NCBI GenBank assembly: GCA_009741485.1
Contig: CM019215.1
Coordinates: 76,139,916 to 76,203,915 of the forward strand
Direction: 5' to 3'
Origin: Malurus cyaneus samueli
Taxonomy: Eukaryota > Chordata > Aves > Passeriformes > Maluridae
DNA length: 64,000 nt
Shown piece by piece: positions 24,213-35,187 of this stretch (the first letter of the stretch is position 1; each line of letters starts with the position of its first letter). The position numbers and the translations under genes were made by a program. The notes under the pieces are model-generated. The model ran no database searches. It was given only the letters and a program-made list of their open reading frames with translations, and was not told the origin of the DNA.

Positions 24213-25684
24213 AGCCTGTGATGGATAGACTTGATGTCTAACATCATACATTTAATAAAGGAAAGTTCATGCTTCATATCACAAGATGATCACTTTCTAG
24301 GGCAAGAAAGCTTTTCCCCTTGTGCAGCCTTGTAAACACACTGCTTAGCTGTATGCCTGAGAAGAGTTAAATCACCAATTATCCTTCAAGTAGAAAAACA
24401 CGGATTTTCTTCTCATTTTGCTATTCTGAAAGACTGAGTACCCTGAATTGTTTAAAAGCTCCAGGAGATGTACAATACATCCAGGAGAGCAAGGATATGA
24501 GTGGTGGATATGATTTCTACCTCTGATCTAAAAAATGGACTCCTTAACAGATCATCTCAATCTCATGGGACAGCTCAAAATATGATCTCACATTTGTGAT
24601 GCAGCACTAATAATTAAATAATGTCTTAGGTCAAAGTTGGGTTAGTTTCTCTTTTTCTCTGGGGTTTTAACCATGTTACAGACAACAGGTTCTGTCTAGA
24701 AATCTGTTTATAAATGGCAGATGTCAAGATCCAATACTACACTATTTTCTGGTAGCAAAGAAATGTGTTTTTAAAATATCTTCAAGCAATGATACAGGAA
24801 TTCAGAATGACACACCAAAAATAGCTTTTCAGGGAATAAAATTGTTTTTTAAACCAAAGCACTGCATAGAAATCATTTCGGTCTTCAAACCATTTGATAA
24901 ATTGTTGCTGAGCATTTGGTGAGCCAGTCAACAAATACCACTGTTGAGAACAGTTGCATATTCTAGTTCCTATCACTTTGCATCTTATTTTTATATTTGA
25001 TAGCTTTGTCTGTTGAAGCTCATTGTAAACCTCTTTAAAAAGAGTCATCTGATTATCAGCTGCAAATTGAGAAACTGCCATATATTTTTTCATAGCCTTT
25101 TCTATCAACAGATCAAACTCCCAGTAGAAACACTTCCATCTGTTTATTCATATGTATGAAAACTAGAAAATGAGCAGCACAGAAAGCTAGTATTAGTTTT
25201 CATGTTCCCACCAGGTGTTTAGCTGAGATGTGTTTGATTGTATGTGTATCTAAAGACATGCATGTATGTAAATATGTGTCTATATGTTTGGAGAGTAATT
25301 CTTTCCAAAGCTCTTGGTATCTTGGACTTCTTTCATTCAAAAATTTGCAGCATTGACTAATGTCCTCTTTAGAACTACTATTTCTTTCCATATATAAAGC
25401 CTTAATTATGGAGAGAATGTAACATATGTTTGTTATATGTCTGATGATAAAAATAATTACGACTTTTTTAATCTTATCATTTGCAACTATCATGTTAATA
25501 TACACCTGAATTAGGGGATGTCCATTTGAGTTGTTGGTTAATTTGACTCACTCACGTGGTATTACTTTATGTCAAAACCACACCACTGAAAATACCTTTG
25601 TGATTAACAGATGCTAAAAGAAAGCCCTATGCAAAACTGGTGTGATGGGATATTTTATTAATGATCTTTTAATTTTAAACTGAA

Positions 25685-25689
<5 letters not shown>

Positions 25690-25727
<38 letters not shown>
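25690..25727 (-). repeat. Poly-T tract, copy A
   Basis: A run of 38 T residues. The inverted copy has 31 A residues at 33799-33829, and copy C has T24, one C and T6 from 45130. It is a useful slippage marker for comparing the three copies. Confidence 0.97.
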
Positions 25728-27454
25728 CCCTCAGTGTCAGCAGTTTCAACTCTGGAATACAAATTTGGTGCATACAAGAGAAAGATAATCCTGTGCTCAT
25801 TAAATTGAATGGATACATTCTTACTGAACTCAGTACAAAGTACCAAGCCTAAGACTGGTAGAAAAGTCAATTTATGGGAGAAAAATATAAAACCACTTGT
25901 TAAATGGAATGTAACTGGTGAGCTAATGATCAGTGCTGCAACATGGAAAAAAAAAATCACCACAGCTGCCCTTATTGCCACCAGCTCAACAATACACGAG
26001 TAAGAGAACGATGTTAAAGAAGAACATTCCATCACCAGCTAGCCTATAAATCCCAAACCATTTCTCTGAAAATTGCCTAGTCACAGCACACACTTTTTTG
26101 ACAAGGGAGACTATAAATTTTTATATTTGTTCCTATTATCTACCTCTGCATAGGTTTCTCTGTGTAAGCTGCAGGTGAAAGAATTTTCCTGGTTCCATCT
26201 GGAAAAGAGAGACTTAAGAGGGCAACTGATGTAAAGAGCTGCTGGTTACTGAGGCTATTTGTCTTCTAGGCTGAATGCAGCTGCGACCAGAAATCAATAC
26301 AGATAACAAAGCCAAGTGAAAAGCTTTTATTGGAGTCTATATGGTTCCAGAGGGAGCTTCTGGTCCTTCTCACAGTGATATATGAAGACTGCTGATGTAA
26401 ATAGTTTTAAAGAAGCATTTATAAATGCTTCCCATGCCAAATAAAAGTAGATTTAAATGCCAGCATAGCTAGTTTGCCTTCCTGGAGACAACCTTCTGGT
26501 CATTGTTTTTTTTGTCTATTACTTCATAAGAATCATGACTAGAAAACAGTAGTTGGGTTCAGGGGCAGAAGCAGAACAATGAATGAGAATCACTTGTAGC
26601 ACTATTTCTAAATAGAAGAGAATACAAAGTTCTATAAAGAATTACAGAGGATGAAAAATGTCATTTGGAAATAGAAAAAGAAATTACTCAACAAGTGACT
26701 ATTTTGGACTCATGGCAGATGAGCTCTGAAACATAAATGTTGCTACCACAGAGGTGAATGCTATGAGTGTTTTCTACTTGTAGTAATTATTCTCTATTTT
26801 CTCTAAGATTTTTTTTAAAGTAATTGGAATCAATGTCTTAACACTCATATGTGGCAGTAAATGGAAATTCTTCCTTTGTTGTCCCAGATGACAATAATTT
26901 TTCACTTTTCTCTCTAGTGAATTTCAAAAGCAACAGCTCAAATTTTGGCTAGGGAGTAAGTCAATATTAAAAATGGNTTGTCTTGATATATAAGTGTATC
27001 AGTACATTTAGCACATTTCTTTTCCCTACCAGACTGTTTTTACTGCTACTTTCAACCAGCCTGAATGGGAGGAAAATATTTGGGCATAAACAGATGGTGT
27101 CAGCTAGTGAGAACCACTTTCAATGACAACGTAATGTTAACAAGCTGAATGTCTTAGTACATTTACATTATAAGATGGAAATTGGAGTAAATATTTTTAA
27201 TATGAACTATTTTTAGTGTAGTGAGCACTTCATACTGAAGTAGCTGAAGTCTGTGGCTATCCCACTCTTGGCAACGAAGCACTGATTCTTTGTGTCTGTG
27301 GGTGTGCATACATAATTACTACAATAAAGATAGTGACTAAGACTTAACTAATGACAAAGATTCTGTCATTTTTATCTAGTCCTGCTTGGAGATATCCCTT
27401 ACCCTGAGAGTTTACAACTTTAAAGAGACAGAGACTCTCATAGATTACCGAGAA

Positions 27455-27535
27455 AAGTGAGAATTACATAATTACATAGATTAGAGAAAGAGAGTTTTTA
27501 TCTATTACATAGATAAATGAAAGAGAGTTTGGTTC
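27455..27535 (+). repeat. Imperfect tandem duplication of a TTACATAGAT...GAAAGAGAG unit
   Basis: Two adjacent units of roughly 35 bases share TTACATAGAT and GAAAGAGAGTTT. The same doublet is present inverted in copy B (about 32005-32065) and direct in copy C (about 46860-46930), so it predates the duplication. Confidence 0.6.
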
Positions 27536-27609
27536 AAGTTAATTGTAGATACAAAGTGATTGTCTATTTTAAACCCAGTTGACAATGAAGCCTGACAGAG
27601 TTATTTGTT

Positions 27610-28142
27610 GTTGAACCCAGAAGAGCATCAAAACAGTAAAAGTGAGAGAACTTGTGGGTTGAGATGACAGTTTAACAAGTAAAGCAAAAGCCACACGTGC
27701 AAGCAAAACAAAACAAGAAAAAAACAAGGAATTCCTTCACATCTTCCCACAGGCAGGGAGGTGTTCAGCCATCTCCAGGAAGGCTCTTAAGGCTCCATCA
27801 CATGTAACAGTGACATGGGAAGACAAAAGGCATCACTCTGAATGTCCCCCTTTCTTCCTTTCTTCGTTCCCCAAATTTATATGCTGAGCATGATACCAAG
27901 TAGTGTGGAATACCCCTTGGGTGCATTACATTCAGCTGTCTAGCTTTGTCCCTTCCCAACTTCCTGCACACCCCTGGCCTCCTCACTGTCAGGGCAGTGC
28001 AAGAAGCAGAAAAGCTTCTGTGCAAGCACAGTTCAACAATATTGAAAATACGTGCATTATCAACCCTATTCCCACCAAAATCCAAAGCATAACCCCACTC
28101 TTGCTACTGTGAAGAAAATTAAATCTGCCTCAGCCAAAACCA
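27610..28142 (-). mobile_element. ERVL-type LTR, copy A
   Basis: Read on the minus strand, the LTR opens with TGGTTTTGGCTGAGG at 28142. It then carries a GGGAAGGGACAAAGCTAGACAG block, a CATATAAATTTGGGG TATA region, the GGAGATGGCTGAACACC block and a CTTGTTAAAC block before losing similarity near 27610. No retroviral genes adjoin it. The same LTR is in B (31399-31928) and C (47003-47532). Confidence 0.85.
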
Positions 28143-28489
28143 GAAGAAATGGATTTATATTTCAGTTGTGATTCCACTGGCATCTACAGTTCCATCTGAC
28201 AGCTTTCATTAAGTCCTTCCAGAGAAAAATGGATTGGATTTCCTGTGGGTCTGCCATAGTAGACCTTTGCTATGGATTTTGATGCATCATTTTTGAATGA
28301 ATAATTAAGAAAGGTCAGAGCTCAACTGAGACCTTAGGCAATGTTCAATATCTTGACAGCAGTGGACAGAGAAAGTTCTTGTGAATGCAGAATATCTACC
28401 TGAAGAAAGTAGGTCAAATAGTAAACTGTTACCTAAACACATTTGAATTCAGAAAACTCGATTGAATTGTAACTCACTCCAAGTGCAGA

Positions 28490-29187
28490 CTGCAAGAAAG
28501 GCTGGCCGTTGTTTTGGGACGGGAAGGATGCTGCCTGTGTGTTATGATCAAATTAGTAAGAGATGTTTTTCCCCTAATTAAGGTGCAAATGAGACCGTAC
28601 ACCTAAGTCAATGATATGGATTTTATTTAACAGTAAATGTGAGGTGTGGGGAGAGATGTGTTTGTCTTAAGTTGCTCCCATGGTGGTATATCTTATGGCA
28701 AGATCCTTCTGGTCTGACAGGCCACACTGCTGACTCACACTGAGCTGCTGCTGACCCGGATCCCTTTCTGCAGGGCACTCCAGACACTTCCCTCTCACTT
28801 TGTGTACAGTGTTGCTCCACCCTAGGTGCACATCCAGCATTTGGATTTGCCAGATTTTATCCTTTATTGATGATATCTCCTTCATAATTGGCGGGTCTTT
28901 GATTTTTTTTGTCTGTTTTCTGATTGTTGGGTTGCTGTGTAGAAGCAACTTATAGATGCACAGTAGATGGAAGGTCTCAGCTTGGTTGGGCTGGGATGAA
29001 CACCCAGAGACACCAGACAGCAGCACATGGAGGCTGCTCTAGGCTGCACGGGAGTTCAGGTGGTGATGCTCCACAGGGCTTGGTTTCCTGCCTGGGTATG
29101 ATATTCGGGTATATGAGAGGCTCTGACCCAGATCAAGGTCCGGAGATGGATCTGTAGCAGCTAGGACAGCCTGTGGAACACAATGGC
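28490..29187. repeat. Unclassified repeat-like segment at the right end of copy A
   Basis: This stretch is richer in G+C than its surroundings and ends at the rearrangement point. On the minus strand an AATAAA signal lies near 28622-28627 after ACTGTT, as in a transcript or LTR end. No protein motif was recognised in it. It occurs inverted at about 30379-31080 and again at 47870-48578. It may be part of an unrecognised LTR element. Confidence 0.45.
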
Positions 29188-29191
29188 CAGA

Positions 29192-29285
29192 AGAGGTCCT
29201 TGAGGACTGAAAACAGAACAGACCTTGCACTCATCTTAAAGGGTGAGTGGGAATGCCAGTGGAGGTAGAGGGTGATCAACTACAC
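29192..29285 (+). repeat. 94-bp segment Y at the palindrome centre
   Basis: The interval from AGAGGTCCTTGAGG to CAACTACAC is found again at 49637-49730 in the same orientation. There it follows segment X directly; here it follows the arm without X and is then joined to X inverted. It marks the fold-back point. Confidence 0.95.
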
Positions 29286-29833
29286 CTGGCCTCCATGACC
29301 AGCCACAGAGGATAATAAATAGTATAACGACATGATTTCTCTCTGTGCCTCTCACATTAATAATTATTGGCTTCAGGCCTCTGCAGTCTCTCTGCCATAC
29401 CAAAAATACAGGCAAGCAGTAAACCTTCTGTGATGGCACGTCTGCTCAGTAGTTATAGGCTTCCATTGTCATCAAAAGGAGATCTCCATTTTGGTGTCAA
29501 TGATCTATTAAGGTCCAGCTCTCTCATAGATCCTCCTTAGAAGAGCTTGTTCCTCTGTATGGCTGTTATGACACAGTACCCACGTCTGTAAGATCAGATC
29601 AGACATCAGAGAAGCCCTTCCCCTACTCCAGAAAAGCTTCAAGGCTGTGTCATCTTGCAGGTCTCCATCCGTGAGTCAATCAAACATAACATCTCTGTAT
29701 ATGTCTTTTCTTCTCTGTGAAGAGAAGATCTTCCCTATGAGGGAAGAACTCAGGCTCTTCTTGCTGTAAAGTTTCTGTGAGGCCCCAGTCAACCCTGTAC
29801 AGAGCCTGCTCATCTGCTCCTTGTAGTATTTCC

Positions 29834-30365
29834 CAGAATCATAGAATCATTCAGGTTAGAAAAGACTTCTAAGATCATCCCAGCCTCGCTCTTTCAGGTA
29901 GCTGTAGAGAGTGATAAGATCTCCCCTGGGACTCCTTTGCTCCAGGATAAACAGCCCCAGCTCCTTCTGCTGCTCCTGAAGAGACTTATCCTCTAGACCC
30001 TTCCTCAGCTTCCTTGTCCTTCACTGGACTCACTACAGCCCCTCAAAGTCTGTCTTGCTGTGAGGGGTCCAGAACTGAGCCCAGGATTTGAGGGGCAGCC
30101 TCACCACTACAGGGGGGCAATCCCTGCTCTGGTCCTGCTGGCCACATTATTGCTGTTATTGGCCAGGATGCCATTGGCCTTCTCGGCCACCTGGGCACCC
30201 TGACTCATGCTCAGGCTGTTGACCATACTCCAGGTCACTTTTTGCTGGGCAGCTTTCCAGCCACCTCTTCCCCAAACTGTAGCATTGCATGGGGTTGTTG
30301 TGTCCAGTGTGGGACAAATTTCCACCCAGCAATGCAGGACTTTACCACCACTCATTTCCCACAAG
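29834..30365 (-). mobile_element. CR1 LINE fragment in inverted block X, with internal deletion
   Basis: On the minus strand this reads as the end of CR1 ORF2. A CAACAACCCCATGCAATGC block is followed by a MSQGAQVAEKANGILA-like frame, then the CTCAAATCCTGGGCTCAG region and a CTCTCTACAGCTACCTGAAAG block. The fragment then jumps to GATGATCTTAGAAGTC and the 3' end TTCTATGATTCTGGGA, skipping most of the usual CR1 3' untranslated tract. The element is a 5'-truncated, internally deleted copy. Its direct copy lies in C at about 48590-49096. Confidence 0.9.
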
Positions 30366-31398
30366 TGAGACCATTATGTTCCACAGGCTGTCCTAGCTGC
30401 TACAGATCCATCTCCGGACCTTATCTGGGTCAGAGCCTCTCATATACCCGAATATCATACAGGCAGGAAACCAAGCCCTGTGGAGCACCACACCTGAACT
30501 CCCGTGCAGCCTAGAGCAGCCTCCATGTGCTGCTGTCTGGTGTCTCTGGGTGTTCATCCCAGCCCAACCAAGCTGAGACCTTCCATCTACTGTGCATCTT
30601 AAGTTGCTTCTACACAGCAACCCAACAATCAGAAAACAGACAAAAAAAATCAAAGACCCGCCAATTATGAAGGAGATATCATCAATAAAGGATAAAATCT
30701 GGCAAATCCAAATGCTGGATGTGCACCTAGGGTGGAGCAACACTGTACACAAAGTGGGAGGGAAGTGTCTGGAGTGCCCTGCAGAAAGGGATCCGGGTCA
30801 GCAGCAGCTCAGTGTGAGTCAGCAGTGTGGCCTGTCAGACCAGAAGGATCTTGCCATAAGATATCCACCATGGGAGCAATTAAGACAAACACATCTCTCC
30901 CCACACCTCACATTTACTGTTAAAATCCATATATTGACTTGTATGGTCTCATTTGCACCTTAATTAGGGGAAAAACATCTCTTACTAATTTGATCATAAC
31001 ACACAGGCAGCATCCTGCCCCTCCCAAAACAACGGCCAGCCTTTCTTTCAGTCTGCACTTGGAGTGAGTTACAATTCAATCGAGTTTTCTGAATTCAAAT
31101 GTGTTTAGGTAACAGTTTACTATTTGACCTACTTTCTTCAGGTAGATATTCTGCATTCACAAGAACTTTCTCTGTCCACTGCTGTCAAGATATTGAACAT
31201 TGCCTAAGGTCTCAGTTGAGCTCTGACCTTTCTTAATTATTCATTCAAAAATGATGCATCAAAATCCATAGCAAAGGTCTACTATGGCAGACCCACAGGA
31301 AATCCAATCCATTTTTCTCTGGAAGGACTTAATGAAAGCTGTCAGATGGAACTGTAGATGCCAGTGGAATCACAACTGAAATATAAATCCATTTCTTC

Positions 31399-31928
31399 TG
31401 GTTTTGGCTGAGGCAGATTTAATTTTCTTCACAGTAGAAGAGTGGGGTTATGCTTTGGATTTTGGTGGGAATAGGGTTGATAATGCACATATTTTCAATA
31501 TTGTTGAACGTGCTTGCACAGAAGCTTTTCTGCTTCTTGCACTGCCCTGACAGTGAGGAGGCCAGGGGTGTGCAGGAAGTTGGGAAGGGACAAAGCTAGA
31601 CAGCTGAATGTAAGCACCCAAGGGGTATTCCACACTACTTGGTATCATGCTCAGCATATAAATTTGGGGAACGAAGAAGAAGAAAGGGGACATTCAGAGT
31701 GATGCCTTTTGTCTTCCCAAGTTACTGTTACATGTGATGGAGCCTTAAGAGCCTTCCTGGAGATGGCTGAACAACTCCCTGCCTGTGGGAAGATGTGAAG
31801 GAATTCCTTGTTTTTTTTCTTGTTTTGTTTTGCTTGCAGTGTGGCTTTTGCTTTACTTGTTAAACTTTCATCTCAACCCACAAGTTTCTCACTTTTACTG
31901 TTTTGATGCTCTTCTGGGTTCAACAACA
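31399..31928 (+). mobile_element. ERVL-type LTR, copy B
   Basis: Plus-strand view of the same LTR as at 27610-28142. The TATA region is near 31657-31662 in CATATAAATTTGGGG, and a TTGTTAAACTTTC block lies at about 31857-31869, where family members carry the polyadenylation-like TTAAA motif. The 3' end is lost near 31928. Confidence 0.85.
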
Positions 31929-33798
31929 AATAACTCTGTCAGGCTTCATTGTCAACTGGGTTTAAAATAGACAATCACTTTGTATCTACAATTAACTTGA
32001 ACCAAACTCTCTTTCTTTATCTATGTAATAGATAAAAACTCTCTTTCTCTAATCTATGTAATTATGTAATTCTCACTTTTCTCGGTAATCTATGAGAGTC
32101 TCTGTCTCTTTAAAGTTGTAAACTCTCAGGGTAAGGGATATCTCCAAGCAGGACAGATAAAAATGACAGAATCTTTGTCATTAGTTAAGTCTTAGTCACT
32201 ATCTTTATTGTAGTAATTATGTATGCACACCCACAGACACAAAGAATCAGTGCTTCGTTGCCAAGAGTGGGATAGCCACAGACTTCAGCTACTTCAGTAT
32301 GAAGTGCTCACTACACTAAAAATAGTTCATATTAAAAATATTTACTCCAATTCCCATCTTATAATGTAAATGTACTAAGACATTCAGCTTGTTAACATTA
32401 CGTTGTCATTGAAAGTGGTTCTCACTAGCTGACACCATCTGTTTATGCCCAAATATTTTCCTCCCATTCAGGCTAGTTGAAAGTAGCAGTAAAAACAGTC
32501 TGGTAGGGAAAAGAAATGTGCTAAATGTACTGATACACTTATATATCAAGACAAACCATTTTTAATATTGACTTACTCCCTAGCCAAAATTTGAGCTGTT
32601 GCTTTTGAAATTCACTAGAGAGAAAAGTGAAAAATTATTGTCATCTGGGACAACAAAGGAAGAATTTCCATTTACTGCCACATATAGTGTTAAGACATTG
32701 ATTCCAATTACTTTAAAAAAATCTTAGAGAAAATATAGAATAATTACTACAAGTAGAAAACACTCATAGCATACACCTCTGTGCTAGCAACATTTATGTT
32801 TCAGAGCTCGTCTGCCATGAATCCAAAATAGTCACTTGTTGAGTAATTTCTTTTTCTATTTCCAAATGACATTTTTCATCCTCTGTAATTCTTTATAGAA
32901 CTTTGTATTCTCTTCTATTTAGAAATAGTGCTACAAGTGATTCCCATTCATTGTTCTGCTTCTGCCCCTGAACCCAACTACTGTTTTCTAGTCATGATTC
33001 TTATGAAGTAATAGACAAAAAAAAACAATGACCAGAAGGTTGTCTCCAGGAAGGCAAACTAGCTATGCTGGCATTTAAATCTACTTTTATTTGGCATGGG
33101 AAGCATTTATAAATGCTTCTTTAAAACTATTTACATCAGCAGTCTTCATATATCACTGTGAGAAGGACCAGAAGCTCCCTCTGGAACCGTATAGACTCCA
33201 ATAAAAGCTTTTCACTTGGCTTTGTTATCTGTATTGATTTCTGGTCGCAGCTGCATTCAGCCTAGAAGACAAATAGCCTCAGTAACCAGCAGCTCTTTAC
33301 ATCAGTTGCCCTCTTAAAAGTCTCTCTTTTCCAGATGGAACCAGGAAAATCCTTTCACCTGCAGCTTACACAGAGAAACCTATGCAGAAGTAGATAATAG
33401 GAACAAATATAAAAATTTATAGTCTCCCTTGTCAAAAAAGTGTGTGCTGTGACTAGGCAATTTTCAGAGAAATGGTTTGGGATTTATAGGCTAGCTGGTG
33501 ATGGAATGTTCTTCTTTAACATCTTCTCTTACTCGTGTGTTGTTGAGCTGGTGGCAATAGGCAGCTGTGGTGATTTTTTTTTTCCCATGTTGCAGCACTG
33601 ATCATTAGCTCACCAGTTACATTCCATTTAACAAGTGGTTTTATATTTTTCTCCATAAATGACTTTTCTATCCAGTCTTAGGCTTGGTCTTTGTCTGAGT
33701 TCAGTAAGAATGTATCCATTCAATTTAATGAGCACAGGATTATCTCTCTCTTGTATGCCCAAATTTGTATTCCAGAGTTGAAACTGCTGAACTGAGGG

Positions 33799-33829
<31 letters not shown>
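33799..33829 (+). repeat. Poly-A tract, copy B
   Basis: A run of 31 A residues, the mirrored counterpart of the 38-base poly-T in copy A. Confidence 0.97.
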
Positions 33830-33834
<5 letters not shown>

Positions 33835-35187
33835 TTCAGTTTAAAATTAAAAGATCATTAATAAATATCCCATCACACCAGGTTTGCATAGGGCTTTCTT
33901 TTAGCATCTGTTAATCACAAAGGTATTTTCACTGGTGTGGTTTTGACATAAAGTAATACCACGTGAGTGAGTCAAATTAACCAACAACTCAAATGGACAT
34001 CCCCTAATTCAGGTGTATATTAACATGATAGTTGCAAATGATAAGATTAAAAAAGTCGTAATTATTTTTATCATCAGACATATAACAAACATATGTTACA
34101 TTCTCTCCATAATTAAGGCTTTATATATGGAAAGAAATAGTAGTTCTAAAGAGGACATTAGTCAATGCTGCAAATTTTTGAATGAAAGAAGTCCAAGATA
34201 CCAAGAGCTTTGGAATTACTCTCCAAACATATAGACACATATTTACATACATGCATGTCTTTAGATACACATACAATCAAACACATCTCAGCTAAACACC
34301 TAGTGGGAACATGAAAACTAATACTGGCTTTCTGTGCTGCTCATTTTCTAGTTTTCATACATATGAATAAACAGATGGAAGTGTTTCTACTGGGAGTTTG
34401 ATCTGTTGATAGAAAAGGCTATGAAAAAATATATGGCAGTTTCTCAATTTGCAGCTGAAATCAGATGACTCTTTTTAAAGAGGTACAATGAGCTTCAACA
34501 GACAAAGACATAAATATAAAAATAAGACAAGATGATAGGAACTAGAATATGCAACTGTTCTCAACAGTGGTATTTGTTGACTGGCTCACCAAATGCTCAG
34601 CAAAATTTATCAAATGGTTTGAAGACCGAAATGATTTCTATGCAGTGCTTTGGTTTAAAAAACAATTTTATTCCCTGAAAAGCATTTTTGGTGGTGTCAT
34701 TCTGAATTCCTGTATCATTGCTTGAAGATATTTTAAAAACACATTTCTTTGCTACCAGAAAATAGTGAGATTGGATCTTGACATCTGCCATTTATAAACA
34801 GATTTCTAGACAGAACCTGTTGTCTGTAACATGGTTAAAACCCCAGAGAAAAAGAGAAACTAACCCAACTTTGACCTAAGACTTTATTTAATTATTAGTG
34901 CTGCATCACAAATGTGAGATCATATTTTGAGCTGTCCCATGAGATTGAGATGATCTGTTAAGGAGTCCATTTTTTAGATCAGAGGTAGAAATCATATCCA
35001 CCACTCATATCCTTGCTCTCCTGGATGTATTGTACATCTCCTGGAGCTTTTAAACAATTCAGGGTACTCAGTCTTTCAGAATAGCAAAATGAGAAGAAAA
35101 TCCGTGTTTTTCTACTTGAAGGATAATTGGTGATTTAACTCTTCTCAGGCATACAGCTAAGCAGTGTGTTTACAAGGCTGCACAAGG

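Larger units (their letters stand above)
24318..29180 (+). repeat. Left arm of a large inverted repeat (palindrome)
   Basis: This 4863-bp interval is matched on the opposite strand by 30379-35187 (4809 bp). The left edge CCTTGTGCAGCCTTGTA pairs with TACAAGGCTGCACAAGG ending at 35187. The right edge CTGTGGAACA pairs with TGTTCCACAG at the start of the right arm. Identity is high over the whole arm, with scattered substitutions and short indels. The spacer between arms is about 1.2 kb and is itself structured. Confidence 0.97.
19456..29187 (+). repeat. Large repeated segment, copy A
   Basis: The whole interval reappears in the same orientation at 39043-48578 (copy C), and its right half reappears inverted at 30379-35187 (part of copy B). 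By eye A and C stay collinear throughout with no large gap. A is about 200 bases longer because C lacks many single bases. The segment contains unique AT-rich DNA, one ERVL-type LTR, poly-T tracts and an unclassified repeat at its right end. No confident gene was found in it. Whether it is a true segmental duplication or two haplotypes kept side by side by the assembler cannot be decided from the sequence. Confidence 0.97.
29286..35187 (-). repeat. Large repeated segment, copy B (inverted)
   Basis: The interval is the reverse complement of about 43785-49636 in copy C. It comprises the inverted X block (29286-30378) and then the inverted arm (30379-35187). At informative substitutions B agrees with C against A, while it shares with A many lengths where C lacks a base. 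Extra short indels cluster at 34450-34540. After 35187 the sequence diverges completely from copies A and C. Confidence 0.96.
30379..35187 (-). repeat. Right arm of the large inverted repeat
   Basis: This is the reverse complement of 24318-29180. It carries the inverted unclassified segment, the LTR, the poly-A version of the poly-T tract and the tandem doublet in mirrored order. See the left arm entry for edges. Confidence 0.97.

Noticed and set aside
25658..26035. A 125-codon minus-strand frame ending in poly-Lys
   Set aside because: The C-terminus is the poly-T tract, and the frame overlaps another frame on the plus strand. It looks like chance.
30592..30963. A 123-codon plus-strand frame in copy B
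   Set aside because: It lies in the unclassified repeat segment. Copy A keeps only a partial equivalent and there is no recognised protein family.
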